Assembly (NCBI RefSeq): GCF_003688725.1
Contig: NZ_REFP01000010.1
Span: forward strand, 1 to 64,000
Reading direction: 5' to 3'
Length of the DNA: 64,000 nucleotides
DNA from: Thermoactinomyces vulgaris
GTDB taxonomy: Bacteria > Bacillota > Bacilli > Thermoactinomycetales > Thermoactinomycetaceae
A program made the translations under genes and the position numbers. The notes below the pieces were generated by a model, which saw nothing but the letters and a program-made list of their open reading frames with translations, was not told the DNA's origin and did no database searches. Positions 52,976 through 62,431 of this stretch are shown in pieces (within the stretch, counting starts at the first letter, position 1; the number at the start of each line of letters is the position of its first letter).

Positions 52976-53004
52976 TTGTAACAATTATTCCATTTATTTA
53001 TAAT
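52976..53004 (+). promoter_or_regulatory. Promoter of the secreted protease
   Basis: TTGTAA (52976-52981) and TATAAT (52999-53004) with a 17-bp spacer; the protease ATG lies 38 bp downstream behind GAAGGAGG. Confidence 0.7.
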
Positions 53005-53042
53005 ATTCCCGTAACTGTACATACCGCCGAAGGAGGATATCG

Positions 53043-53972
53043 ATGCGACATGCCAATGGTTTGCGAATGACTGTTTCTTTCCTGTCAACCCTTTTGCTGA
53101 TGGTTCCCGCCTCTTGGTCCTTTGCAAAAGCCGATGCAGTGTTTGCCGAAGCTTCCCCCCACTCTCCCGTGGCCAGCGACGGCAAAATCATCAAACAATC
53201 CACGCAGTCGGGGGACATTGTCCAAACCTCCGGGGGCGCCTACAGCAAAGGGCATCAAGGAAACATGCTGAAAGCACGTGAAAAAAACCTTTCCCAAAAT
53301 GGTGCATCCGCCGAATCTGTCATCGGGCCGGATAACCGGACGCGTGTAAAAGACACTTCCAAATACCCCTACAGCGCTGTCGTCCAGATCCAAAGCGATC
53401 TCGGAAACTGCACCGGTTGGCTGATCGGACCGGACACCGTTGCAACGGCCGGCCACTGCGTCTTTGACCCGGATGAGAAAAAATGGGCCTCTTGGGCAAA
53501 GGTTTATCCCGGACGGGACGGCGACCGTTTGCCATTTGGTTATGCGAAAGCCACCCGTTTTTACTCGGTTGTCGGATGGACCCGGTATGGAAACACCAAT
53601 TATGATTACGGAGCCGTCAAATTGAACAAAAACGCGGGAAACCAAACCGGCTGGTTCGGATACCGCTGGCAGAGCGGATCATTGGACGGCACCCGGGTGA
53701 ACATCAGCGGTTATCCCGGTGACAAACCGCAAGGCACCCAATGGGAACACAGAGACCAAATCCGCGAAACCACCCCATACAAGTTGCTGTATGACAACGA
53801 CACTTATTCCGGACAAAGCGGATCACCCGTCTATCAGGAACAATATCAGAATTGCGGGGTTTGCAGCATTGCCATCCACACCAACGGAGTTTACGGAAAT
53901 AAAAAGAGCAACCGCGGAACCCGCATCACCAAAGAAGTTTTCGATAACCTGAACACTTGGAAAGACCAATAG
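53043..53972 (+). CDS. Secreted glutamyl endopeptidase (V8/BlaSE-like)
   Basis: A 309-residue chymotrypsin-fold protease with signal peptide (about 1-31) and a propeptide to about residue 90. The catalytic triad is His in VATAGHCVFD, Asp in NTNYDYGAVK and Ser in SGQSGSPVY. Cys residues in GNCTGW/AGHC and NCGVCS probably form two disulphides. A Glu-specific cut is expected for the family. Own promoter upstream. Confidence 0.93.
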   Translation: MRHANGLRMTVSFLSTLLLMVPASWSFAKADAVFAEASPHSPVASDGKIIKQSTQSGDIVQTSGGAYSKGHQGNMLKAREKNLSQNGASAESVIGPDNRTRVKDTSKYPYSAVVQIQSDLGNCTGWLIGPDTVATAGHCVFDPDEKKWASWAKVYPGRDGDRLPFGYAKATRFYSVVGWTRYGNTNYDYGAVKLNKNAGNQTGWFGYRWQSGSLDGTRVNISGYPGDKPQGTQWEHRDQIRETTPYKLLYDNDTYSGQSGSPVYQEQYQNCGVCSIAIHTNGVYGNKKSNRGTRITKEVFDNLNTWKDQ

Positions 53973-54081
53973 ATTCCAACCGGTTGGAACTTTTTCCCCT
54001 GAAGGAAAGTCATATAAAGTAGCCGTACCATTCTGAGAGGATCTTTCCTCTCTCTTTTTATTCAAGGGGGGATTTTGCTTG

Positions 54082-54447
54082 ATGAAATGGAAATGCGGAT
54101 TCACCATCCTTCTGTTCACCCTTTGTTTCCCGCTCTTTTTCGGCTGTGAAAAAACACCGGATGCCGGACCCGTGTCCAAAGTGAAAGTCACCGGAACCGT
54201 CACGGATGAAAACCATTCGCCTGTCTCCGGCGCTTTGGTCGTCCCGAAACCGAAAGAAGACGTCAGCGGACCCGTCCCGGAAATCGCCAGATATACCGAT
54301 GAAAATGGCCGTTTTACATGGTATGTGCCCGCCGGATCGTACGAATTTGTCATCGAAAAAGAAGGTTACAAACCGCGCCGCCTTCCGGTTCAATCCAAAG
54401 ATGCCGGAAAACCCGTCCACTTGAACGTCATACTGGAAAAAGAATAA
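54082..54447 (+). CDS. Lipoprotein with a carboxypeptidase-regulatory-like domain
   Basis: A 121-residue predicted lipoprotein with signal peptide ending FFGC. The body, VTGTVTDENHSPVSGALV through YVPAGSYEFVIEKEGY, is a CarboxypepD_reg-like immunoglobulin-style domain. The ATG follows AAGGGGGG. Unrelated to the lipase-array lipoproteins. Confidence 0.8.
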   Translation: MKWKCGFTILLFTLCFPLFFGCEKTPDAGPVSKVKVTGTVTDENHSPVSGALVVPKPKEDVSGPVPEIARYTDENGRFTWYVPAGSYEFVIEKEGYKPRRLPVQSKDAGKPVHLNVILEKE

Positions 54448-54483
54448 AAAAACAAGCTCCAAAAATCTCTTTTTGGAGCTTGT
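54446..54483 (-). terminator. Terminator of the YyaL-type gene
   Basis: Perfect 14-bp hairpin ACAAGCTCCAAAAA/TTTTTGGAGCTTGT; T-runs lie on both sides, so it may serve both convergent genes. Confidence 0.88.
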
Positions 54484-54494
54484 CATGATGCTTT

Positions 54495-56579
54495 TTACTG
54501 CAATTGTTTTTTCAGCTCTTCCAAATCGGTCACCGGCGATTGGCAGGCATAATTTTCACAGATGTACACTTTGGGGCCAAGCGTTTGGGACGCCTCTTCT
54601 TCAGACCGGGGAACAAACCATTTGATGGTGGTGGCATCACTTCCGCGCGGATCCAGGGAAATGACCGCTTCCGGCAAGTAAGCCCTTTGGATCAACCGGA
54701 TCATTTCTTTGGTTTTCACATCATTGGGCGAACCGGAAATGAAAATTTCTTTGCTTTTCCCCAGCACCAACATCACCGCCATCAGGAAAAAGGAATGGGA
54801 AATCGGTGAAGCTTCCACCGCTTTGGCAAAAGCCCGGATTTGTTCCCGCGCCTCCTGAAGCAAAGATTCATCCGATGTCAGCTTGGCCAACCGGATCAAA
54901 TTATAGGCCGCCACCGAGTTGCCGGACGGAGTCGCACCGTCATAAATCTCTTTGGGCCGGACAAACAAGGACTCTGCATCTTTTCCGTAAAAATAAAATC
55001 CTCCTTGTTTTTCGTCTTTGAACAGCGCCAGCATTTGCCGTGTCAACACCAAAGCTTGCTCGATAAACCGGGGCTCAAAAGTGGCTTCGTACAACTCCGT
55101 CAAACCCCAGGTGAAAAAGGCGTAATCATCCAGATAGCCGGGATAGGCCACTTCCCCGTCACAATAGCGGGCAAACAGACGGCCTTTCTCATCGATTAAC
55201 CGTTCTGAAAGAAAGCGGGCCGCTTTGACCGCGGCATCGGTGTATTCCGTTTCTCCGAGAACCCGGCCGCCCCGGGCCAATGCCGCAATCATCAATCCGT
55301 TCCAGGACGTGAGGATTTTGGTGTCTTTTCCTGGGCGTACGCGTTGCTCTCTGGCTTCAAATAATTTCCGGCACCCTCTTGCCAGCATTTCCTCCAATTC
55401 ATTCAGCGGCAGCTGATACCTCTCGGCAATCTCCCCGAGGCGAACGCCAATTTGGTTTAAGACGCTTTTTCCGTCTTCAAAATTTCCTTCTTCTGTCACG
55501 CCGTAAGCCGCACAAAAGATTTCAGCCTCTTTTTCTCCCAACACCTCCGCGATTTCCTGCGGGGTCCAAACATAAAACTTTCCTTCTTCCCCTTCGGAAT
55601 CAGCATCCTCTGCCGAATAAAAACCGCCTTCCGGCGCCTGCATGTCTCTTGTCACATAACGGAAAATGCCCCGTGCCACTTCGGCGTAACGTTCCTCAAG
55701 GGTCACCTGGTACGCTTCCAGATAAGCCAAAGCCAGCAAAGCATTGTCATAAAGCATTTTTTCAAAGTGGGGAATCAGCCACTCCCTGTCCACGGCGTAC
55801 CGGGCAAAGCCATGGCCCAAGTGGTCATAAATCCCCCCTCTGTGCATGGCTGTGAGCGTGCGGGTCACCATCTGGAGGGCTTCCTCTTCTCCCGTCAGCC
55901 TGTGGTACCGGAGCAAAAACAGCAAATCATGCGGGCGGGGAAACTTCGGCTCATCGCCGAAACCTCCAAAATCCGGATCAAACTGGCTGGCGAACTGTTC
56001 ATACGCATGATCGATGACCCCCAAGTCCACCTCCCCGGCTTCCGCCGCATTTAAATAAGACTTGACCGCGTGGACAATTTTGTCCCCGACTTCATCGGCC
56101 CGGTTCCGCTCCTCTTTCCACAGCATCGAAACCCGTTTCAACAAATCAATCAGGCCCATGCGTCCGTACATGGTTTGCTTGGGCAGATAAGTGCCTGCAA
56201 AAAAAGGTTTTTGCTCCGGCGTCATGATGATGGTGAGCGGCCATCCTCCCTGGCCGGTCATCGCCTGACAAACGGTCATGTATACTTGATCCACATCCGG
56301 CCTTTCTTCCCGGTCCACTTTGACCGGGACAAAATCCCGGTTCAAAATGGCAGCCACTTCCTCATCCTCAAACGATTCACGTGCCATGACATGGCACCAA
56401 TGGCAGGTGCTGTAACCAATACTTAAAAAGACCGGTTTATCCTCTTTCTTGGCCTTTTGGAAAGCTTCTTCCCCCCATGGGAACCAATTCACGGGTTGAT
56501 GCGCATGTTGGAGAAGATAAGGCGATTTTTCCCGGATCAACCGGTTGGACTTTCGCTGATTGGATTGATGAACACTCAT
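54495..56579 (-). CDS. Thioredoxin-fold and six-hairpin protein (YyaL/DUF255)
   Basis: A 694-residue cytoplasmic protein. The N-terminal thioredoxin-like domain (about 15-165) has [21 protein letters not shown], with the CxxC. It continues with [19 protein letters not shown] and a six-hairpin glycosidase-like region ([39 protein letters not shown]). Same organisation as Bacillus YyaL and mammalian SPATA20; function unknown. Confidence 0.9.
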   Translation of the reverse strand: MSVHQSNQRKSNRLIREKSPYLLQHAHQPVNWFPWGEEAFQKAKKEDKPVFLSIGYSTCHWCHVMARESFEDEEVAAILNRDFVPVKVDREERPDVDQVYMTVCQAMTGQGGWPLTIIMTPEQKPFFAGTYLPKQTMYGRMGLIDLLKRVSMLWKEERNRADEVGDKIVHAVKSYLNAAEAGEVDLGVIDHAYEQFASQFDPDFGGFGDEPKFPRPHDLLFLLRYHRLTGEEEALQMVTRTLTAMHRGGIYDHLGHGFARYAVDREWLIPHFEKMLYDNALLALAYLEAYQVTLEERYAEVARGIFRYVTRDMQAPEGGFYSAEDADSEGEEGKFYVWTPQEIAEVLGEKEAEIFCAAYGVTEEGNFEDGKSVLNQIGVRLGEIAERYQLPLNELEEMLARGCRKLFEAREQRVRPGKDTKILTSWNGLMIAALARGGRVLGETEYTDAAVKAARFLSERLIDEKGRLFARYCDGEVAYPGYLDDYAFFTWGLTELYEATFEPRFIEQALVLTRQMLALFKDEKQGGFYFYGKDAESLFVRPKEIYDGATPSGNSVAAYNLIRLAKLTSDESLLQEAREQIRAFAKAVEASPISHSFFLMAVMLVLGKSKEIFISGSPNDVKTKEMIRLIQRAYLPEAVISLDPRGSDATTIKWFVPRSEEEASQTLGPKVYICENYACQSPVTDLEELKKQLQ

Positions 56580-56779
56580 AAATCAGTCCTCCAAAATATT
56601 CATGTATGTCACCCGTCGGGATTTCCATAAAATTCTTGTCTCTCCCAGTAGTTTAGCACAAAAAAAACGGAGGCATGCAACCCGCCTCCGCAATCCGGTT
56701 GATCCAAATCAGTTCATCCTTGGCAAAACCAACATCCACCCGTCCGCCAAACAGCTGATGGCGGAAATCCCGGATTGAA

Positions 56780-57199
56780 TTACTCAATGATTTTTAATGC
56801 TTCGAGAACATCTTTGGCACTGCTGACCAAAGAAGCGAGTGTAGCAGTCAGGGTGATCAAGCCGCCGTATTCTTTCACGAATTCATTGCACTGTTTTTTC
56901 AGCTTCCGGATCGTTTCTTTCTTGATCTTTTGCTGCTTCATTTCATTGAGGGCTTGTTCCGTGCTTTCTTTCAGTTTCAGTGCGCTCTGGAGATAGATCA
57001 CATTGTCTTCCTGATAATATTTTCTGGCCCGGGGAATCGCCCGGCCGTATTTGAATCCGTCGCCCTGATCGGTTTTGGCTTTTTTTCGGGCCGGACGGGG
57101 CTTGATCTTCTCATTTTGATCCATGCTGGTTAAAAGAGCTTCCAATCGCGTACGGAGCAATTGATTCTGCTCCGGTGTCAAATCCATCGAAGATGCCAT
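56780..57199 (-). CDS. Hypothetical coiled-coil protein
   Basis: A 139-residue protein starting MASSMDLTPEQ, 8 nt after AAAGGAG; the frame is open upstream. It is strongly helical and Lys/Glu-rich (LKESTEQALNEMKQQKIKKETIRKLKKQ), ending GGLITLTATLASLVSSAKDVLEAL, which could insert in a membrane. It is not recognised. It lies two genes downstream of a candidate toxin-immunity pair, so membership of that locus is possible but unproven. Confidence 0.6.
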   Translation of the reverse strand: MASSMDLTPEQNQLLRTRLEALLTSMDQNEKIKPRPARKKAKTDQGDGFKYGRAIPRARKYYQEDNVIYLQSALKLKESTEQALNEMKQQKIKKETIRKLKKQCNEFVKEYGGLITLTATLASLVSSAKDVLEALKIIE

Positions 57200-57339
57200 T
57201 TGATCGACTCCTTTATCTGCCGGATTCCACATGATGATCTCCCGATCGAAAAGAAAGTTTTTTCAGCCTCCATTCAAACCTGCTGATCCATTTCACTTTC
57301 ATAAAAGCATTTATCACCCGCTGTGCCGATAGCCGCCCG

Positions 57340-58305
57340 TTACCTGTTGAGGATTTCAGAATCCGGCTTTTTCTGTTTCTCCTTGGATAGCATGAATGTA
57401 TCCCCGTGCTTGCGGAAAACAATCCGCCCCGCTTCTTGCCCGGCGGCTTGCATCAACCGTTCTAACGGCTCATCCAAAGGTTCGGCCGACAATACAAAGG
57501 TGTCCCAATGAATGGGAGCCAACCATTTCGCACCCGTATCGCGAAACATGGCCCAAGCCTCTTCCGGCGTGCAATGTGCCCATCGCAAATGATCGGGGGA
57601 ATAGGCTCCGATCGGCATAAAAGCAAGATCCACCGGCCCCGTATCAGACAACTTGCGAAATTGATCCGTAAAAGCCGTATCCCCCGGAAAAAAGATCCGG
57701 GTTCCTTTTTTCTCTATCAAATAACCGTTATAGCCGTACCGGCGATTCCAAGGGTAACGGTTCCCCCAATGTTTGACGGGGACGCCCAGAATCTTGATTC
57801 CCAGTTCTTCAATCTCCAGTTGTTCATCCCATCCCAGCTCAAAAACTTTTTTAAACGGCAAGTGTTTGATCAGACGGGCCGTGTTTTTGGGAGTCACCAC
57901 ATAACACCCTTCATGGGCCAATTGCGACAAGCTGGGAACGTCAAAGTGGTCAAAATGGGCATGGGACAAAAGGATCAACTGCACCCTCTCCAAATCTGAA
58001 AGAGAGACAGCCGGCTCGGTATGGCGTTTCATCCCGATCTGCCGGTTCAACCATTTGATGGACTCTCCCACGCGTTTCCCCAAGACGGGATCGGTGAGAA
58101 TGCGTGTATCATAAAGTTGCATCAAAACCGTGGAATGCCCGACCCAGCCAACCGTCACCTCTTCCCGGCTCCATTCCTGCGGTTTCAGCATCTTTTCAGG
58201 CTTTTTCAATGGCAGCCGGGGCAAACGGTTGAACCGGAACCACATTCCCAAACCAATGATTCCAACCATCACCACAAGCAGAATGAACAGTATTTTCATC
58301 CCCAA
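57340..58305 (-). CDS. Metallo-beta-lactamase-fold hydrolase (NAPE-PLD/UlaG-like)
   Basis: A 321-residue protein with an N-terminal membrane anchor (ILFILLVVMVGIIGLGMWF). The metal motif HxHxDH is LLSHAHFDHFDVPS, with WVGHSTVLMQ, PGDTAFTDQF and the final His region APIHWDTF. Relatives include N-acylphosphatidylethanolamine phospholipase D. Reaction not determinable here. Confidence 0.87.
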   Translation of the reverse strand: MGMKILFILLVVMVGIIGLGMWFRFNRLPRLPLKKPEKMLKPQEWSREEVTVGWVGHSTVLMQLYDTRILTDPVLGKRVGESIKWLNRQIGMKRHTEPAVSLSDLERVQLILLSHAHFDHFDVPSLSQLAHEGCYVVTPKNTARLIKHLPFKKVFELGWDEQLEIEELGIKILGVPVKHWGNRYPWNRRYGYNGYLIEKKGTRIFFPGDTAFTDQFRKLSDTGPVDLAFMPIGAYSPDHLRWAHCTPEEAWAMFRDTGAKWLAPIHWDTFVLSAEPLDEPLERLMQAAGQEAGRIVFRKHGDTFMLSKEKQKKPDSEILNR

Positions 58306-58414
58306 ACATCCTTTAAACTCTTGTTGTCGAATTTCTTTTTGTTTTAAAAATGCAAACGGCTTCGGAATTTTTCGTATACAGCTTTTTTATTTTACATTAG
58401 CGGTCTTTGGCTCA

Positions 58415-58975
58415 TCAACCGATCCCGCAGCCACCATGCCGTTCTTCCCCCGCATCAAAAAGAGCCTGCCCGCCTCCAAAGGAAAAACCGGACGGTCCAA
58501 AGGGAGTTCCTTTTTTTCCGTCCGGCTTCCGTCTTGCCAAAATGTCCTGGCTTTCCATATAATTCTTTTTCCGGTTCAGTGAATCGTAAAGAAAGTTCCC
58601 CGATTTCCGATCAAGGCTGGCCGTGATGAGCGACAGCGGGGAAGTATCCGGAATGTTGCCCGGAAAACTGATCACCGGCAGGTTGTAAAACAGATGCTCC
58701 GGATCCTCCTGATGGATATTCCACCGCCCTTGTAGATGAATTTTAAAAACTTCGCCCACATACCGCAACAGGCCGTCCAACGTCATTTTTTCTTCATCTT
58801 TCAATATCTCATCCGGCGAGGAGTAATTTTCCAACACCCATGCTTCCACTCTCAGCAGGGACTCCGGAGTGTAATCCAGATCCAAATGCCCCAGCTTCTT
58901 TTGCAATTTTTCCAGTTCATCCGGATGGATCATCAGCCATTCTTCGAACCAGTCTCGCTGATTTTCCTGTACCAC
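58415..58975 (-). CDS. Probable immunity protein for the nuclease toxin
   Basis: A 186-residue cytoplasmic protein directly downstream (27 bp) of the decayed nuclease-toxin gene. It contains DWFEEWLMIHPDELEKLQKK and GLLRYVGEVFKIHLQGRW, then LFYNLPVISFPG and SPLSLITASLDR. It resembles small toxin-neighbour proteins I recall from polymorphic-toxin loci, without a certain family name. The C-terminal 45 residues are Gly-rich and may be a frame extension. Immunity function rests on location, size and lack of signal. Confidence 0.6.
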   Translation of the reverse strand: MVQENQRDWFEEWLMIHPDELEKLQKKLGHLDLDYTPESLLRVEAWVLENYSSPDEILKDEEKMTLDGLLRYVGEVFKIHLQGRWNIHQEDPEHLFYNLPVISFPGNIPDTSPLSLITASLDRKSGNFLYDSLNRKKNYMESQDILARRKPDGKKGTPFGPSGFSFGGGQALFDAGEERHGGCGIG

Positions 58976-59001
58976 TGCCTTTTTCCCTCCTTTACGGTTA
59001 A

Positions 59002-60514
59002 TTACCGGAATTCCACCTTAATTCCTGCCGCTTTTAATTCATTGATCAACGGCTGGCTGGCATCGGCATTTTCAAACACCCAGGTGATATCCCAATTTTC
59101 CACTTGCACCAGATATTTGTCCTTTTCCAGTTCATCCCGGATGTGCGCATCTCTTGAAAAATACCCTCTGCTTCCATCGGTTTTGGTCGTGGTCTTATGT
59201 TCAACCGCTTTTAATGTTTTGGGATCGGCAATGTCGATAATCCGCACACCAAGTGGGGTGTCCACACTGTGTTGCGTGGTGGAGTTTTCCCAGTTGAGGG
59301 TTTTCCGGTAATTTTCCACCAATTGGTGCGACCGGTTTGCTTTTTCCATGTTGGCATCATACGTTTTGCTCCATTGTTCATAACTCCATTTTCCGCCGTT
59401 TGCCTTGTAAATCTCCCACCGGTTTTGTTTATGTTCCGGGGTTCCCGGAACCAATGAGATGTCTTTTTCCACTTTGGGCGTTTTCGGATCCGGTGTGCGG
59501 TTTCCGCAAGGCAACTCGATCATTGCCGTGTAACGTTCGGTGGACCGGGCTTTTAAACACCTTTGAAAGCTGTCAAACAGTTCATCCGTTTCTGATTTGA
59601 CCACCGGTATGCCGAGATCGAGCTGTTTCACTTTGTTAAACACGGGCACGGCAAAAGCGGTGACCCCGACCAACGCCGCACCACCGACACCGGCGATGAT
59701 CGCATTCTTCCAGTTGATGCCGCGTCCGTGAAGCAGATCATCGGCAACGCTGGTTCCGGATCCTTCCACCGCACCCACGACACCAGCTCTGGAGAAAATG
59801 GAACGAAGCGGCCCCGGCAATTTCGTAACCCCATTCCGAATCCCGGAAGCCAGCGGCCCCAACAACCTCGAACCGGTGATGGATGCAATCAGCCGGCTTC
59901 CCAATGAACCGGCCAATGCCCGGGCCGCTCCCCCGGCAATAACCAATCCGATCGCCCCCAATACACCGCCGAGGGCTGCTTCCAAAAAGGTGTCCTGCGT
60001 GATTTCGCCATTCATCAACCAGCTCATTCCAAAAGAAAGGCCCATCCCGATTAACACCGAAGCTCCCAGCGGTGGAGCGACAAAACATAATACCACTCCG
60101 ACCACCAACACCACTCCGGCCGCGATATATCCAATATTCTCCTTAACCCATTTCCAGGAAGCGGACAGTTTGTCCACCACCACTTCCTTCATCTTGGCAC
60201 AAACTCCGGTGAATCAGTCCCATAAGTCCCCCAAAAATTCCTTTGTTCCTTCCCAAACTCCCTTTACTTTTCCCTTAAACCAATTTCACGCTTTACCAAT
60301 CGGATTACCCGATTTTTCGGAAGAAGGGCTCTCTTTCTTCACTTCCTGTGAGACCGGTTGCTCATCCGCCGGACCCGGACCCGGATTCACTTCCTCAAAA
60401 TGGTCATCCACCTTCGGGACCTCAAAACCTCCGCTTTCGGCAAACGAAATGGGAAAGCCGGCCGCCATCATAAAAAAAAAGGGCTGCCAACCCCGGAAGG
60501 ATCAATTTTCGCAT
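59002..60514 (-). pseudogene. Decayed secreted nuclease toxin (shared leader, PD-(D/E)XK-like C-terminus)
   Basis: An interrupted gene of about 500 codons. From ATG 60514 the signal peptide reads RKLILPGLAALFF, but a run of nine T (60472-60480) shifts the frame by one base; eight would restore it to MMAAGFPISFAESGGFEVPK. TGA codons follow at 60286-60288 and 60214-60216, in the same frame as the rest. An ATG at 60192 opens the remaining 396 residues: a Gly/Ala-rich membrane-active region (GVVLVVGVVLCFVAPPLG, then LGGVLGAIGLVIAGG) and a C-terminal domain with VRIIDIADP and AVEHKTTTK, like the D and ExK of PD-(D/E)XK nucleases. Both TGA codons sit where Trp is expected (NWF, and DW as in the lipases). 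An internal start could still give a cytoplasmic 396-residue product. Confidence 0.75.
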
Positions 60515-60522
60515 GTTCCCCG

Positions 60523-60603
60523 TTACGGAAAAAATTGTGTCTGCGCCCGTTTTTTCTGTTCTGTCGGTAAAATCGATCCGTACGCCGATAATTGATTAAT
60601 CAT
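60523..60603 (-). CDS. Possible 26-codon leader ORF
   Basis: ATG at 60603 is preceded by AAAGGAGGTG, the best ribosome-binding site in the region, 13 nt away. It encodes INQLSAYGSILPTEQKKRA and ends just before the toxin start. It might couple translation into the toxin or be a decayed remnant. Confidence 0.35.
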   Translation of the reverse strand: MINQLSAYGSILPTEQKKRAQTQFFP

Positions 60604-60915
60604 CCCGTAGCCTGCACACCTCCTTTTTTAACTCTATTCAGCCATTTCACAAGAGACTGATTTATTCTATTTTACAAAAAGATAAGCCGTTTTTGTTAAA
60701 AATCATGAAGTTCGCTTTTTTTACGGACTTCTTTGGCTTCCCGGAATGTTCACGGGATGCTTTACACAAATAAAAAACCCCGTCCCCCAGAATGACAGAC
60801 GGGGTTGGGTTTGCACTTGCCATTTCCGTTTGGCTCACCATGAAAATTGCCGGCCACTGCCAATGGTGCGGCGTTTTTCCATCGATTCTTCCTCCGGATT
60901 TCGCTTTTGATCCGG
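60604..60915. other. Intergenic region upstream of the toxin locus
   Basis: It holds the strong ribosome-binding site of the small leader ORF near 60615-60630, AT-rich sequence that could hold a promoter, and a terminator at 60772-60806. I see no other gene. Confidence 0.5.
60772..60806 (-). terminator. Terminator following the small membrane peptide
   Basis: Hairpin AACCCCGTC/GACGGGGTT with TTTTTTA on the minus strand, about 110 bp after the peptide stop codon and upstream of the toxin locus. Confidence 0.82.
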
Positions 60916-61002
60916 TCATGAGTTCGAAAAAATTTCAGAAAAAAGGGCAATTGTCAACAGAACCAGAATAACGTAAATGATCATATGAACCTCTTTTTGC
61001 AT
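60916..61002 (-). CDS. Small hydrophobic peptide (28 residues)
   Basis: ATG at 61002 lies 7 nt after GGAG. The peptide MQKEVHMIIYVILVLLTIAL ends in FSEIFSNS and is one predicted membrane segment; an internal ATG behind AAAGAGGT would give 22 residues. It lies upstream of a terminator. It resembles type I toxin or holin-like small peptides in size and hydrophobicity only; no antisense RNA could be confirmed. Confidence 0.45.
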   Translation of the reverse strand: MQKEVHMIIYVILVLLTIALFSEIFSNS

Positions 61003-61233
61003 TTTCCAACTCCCTCTCGGTGAGTAAATGGATCCGTTTGAACGGAAAAAGAATCGAATTGCAACCCTGTGACATTGGAAAAACGGGTCGTTTACACCAA
61101 CGGTTTGCCTTTTTTCTGAGCAATCATTGCAACTGGATTCATTCAATACACAAATCGATGTTTTATTTTGATTAAATAGAATATTTTTAATTTTATTTTA
61201 AATAAAATGATGGGCTTCATCAAGATCGCTTCC

Positions 61234-61264
61234 AAAAAAACCGGAGCAGACAAAGCTCCGGTTT
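61234..61264 (-). terminator. Terminator of the mannitol operon
   Basis: Perfect 10-bp hairpin AAACCGGAGC/GCTCCGGTTT with T-runs, just after mtlD. Confidence 0.88.
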
Positions 61265-61269
61265 TTTCT

Positions 61270-62418
61270 TTAAAGCGCAAAATGGGAATATTCCCCGACA
61301 ATCCGTTTCATGAGGTCGCTTTCGGGCGGGATTTGTGTGATCTCATAAATGGTGTTCTCCAATCCCTTTTGCCGGATGCTTTCCTGAATTTGAACGGCCT
61401 CGGGATCTTCCTGGTAATCATACCGCAGGGCAGCGGCAATGCCTTTGGCCAGTGAAACCGGCTGCTCCTTCAGATACGTGATATATTGGGCAGCCGGACT
61501 GACCAGACGGTCTTGGGGTCCCAGTTTCCGTATGGGGGAACGGCCCACCCGGGTCACGTCATCAGAAATATGCGGGTTGACAAAACGCCGGATGATGGTG
61601 TCGATGTATTTTTGATGTTCCTCTGGGTTGAACCCGTGCTTTTCAACCAACAGTTTTCCGGTTTCCTGCAAAGTGTTTTTCACCAGGCTTTGGATCTTTG
61701 GATCCGCCATGGCTTCATCAATGGTTTGGTAACCGGCTTGGTAGCCGAAGTATGCGGCCACGGCATGGCCGGTGTTGACGGTGTACAGCTTTCGTTCAAT
61801 ATACGGCATTAAATCATCCACCAAGGTCATGCCGGCCACTCGAAGTTCTCCCACCACTTGTGAACGGTCCACCGCCCACTCATAAAAGGGTTCCACCACC
61901 ACTTTTAACGGATCCGCATGGGACTGGTTGGGAACAATCCGGTCCACCGCCGCATTGGGGAAACCGACCATTTCATCAGCCTTTTCTAATTCTTCTTCAT
62001 CCAGTTTGGAATAAACTTCTTTTTTTAGCAGGGCGCTGCCGCCAATCATGTTTTCACAAGCAATGACATTCAAGGGCTTGGTTCCGGTTGCCATCCGCTG
62101 TTTCAACCCTTCGGCAATCAGTCCGGCAATCAGCGGCAAGACATTGGGACCGACCGCCGTGGTGACCAGATCCGCACCGGCAATGGCCGACATCACTTGC
62201 TCCGGATGGTCTCCGCTGTGAATGGCGTAAACATTTTTGACGATGATTTCTTCATTGGAATCATCGGCCAACCCGATGGAATAGCTTTTCCGTTCGTTGA
62301 TCAAATCCACTATCTCCCTGTTCACATCCACAAAACAAACCTCATATCCCGATTGGTGAAGCAGGCTGCCGATAAATCCGCGTCCGATATTTCCAGCTCC
62401 AAAATGTACTGCCAGCAT
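61270..62418 (-). CDS. mtlD: Mannitol-1-phosphate 5-dehydrogenase
   Basis: A 382-residue NAD enzyme converting mannitol-1-phosphate to fructose-6-phosphate. The N-terminal Rossmann motif is VHFGAGNIGRGFIGSLL. Catalytic-region motifs are LYTVNTGHAVAAYFGY and NPHISDDVTRVGRSPIRKL. Full length. Last gene of the operon; 13 bp after mtlF. Confidence 0.96.
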   Translation of the reverse strand: MLAVHFGAGNIGRGFIGSLLHQSGYEVCFVDVNREIVDLINERKSYSIGLADDSNEEIIVKNVYAIHSGDHPEQVMSAIAGADLVTTAVGPNVLPLIAGLIAEGLKQRMATGTKPLNVIACENMIGGSALLKKEVYSKLDEEELEKADEMVGFPNAAVDRIVPNQSHADPLKVVVEPFYEWAVDRSQVVGELRVAGMTLVDDLMPYIERKLYTVNTGHAVAAYFGYQAGYQTIDEAMADPKIQSLVKNTLQETGKLLVEKHGFNPEEHQKYIDTIIRRFVNPHISDDVTRVGRSPIRKLGPQDRLVSPAAQYITYLKEQPVSLAKGIAAALRYDYQEDPEAVQIQESIRQKGLENTIYEITQIPPESDLMKRIVGEYSHFAL

Positions 62419-62431
62419 GTGTGTCCACCTC

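Noticed and set aside
54806-56426. Several plus-strand frames opposite the YyaL-type gene
   Set aside because: They are complements of a strongly coding minus-strand gene and lack start signals.
59002-60514. UGA read as Trp (changed genetic code) to explain the two TGA codons
   Set aside because: Other genes in the window, such as the lipase at 1777-3192, end in TGA at the expected place, so TGA is a normal stop.
60662-60919. An 85-codon minus-strand frame upstream of the toxin
   Set aside because: It runs straight through a strong terminator hairpin (60772-60806) and has no ribosome-binding site.
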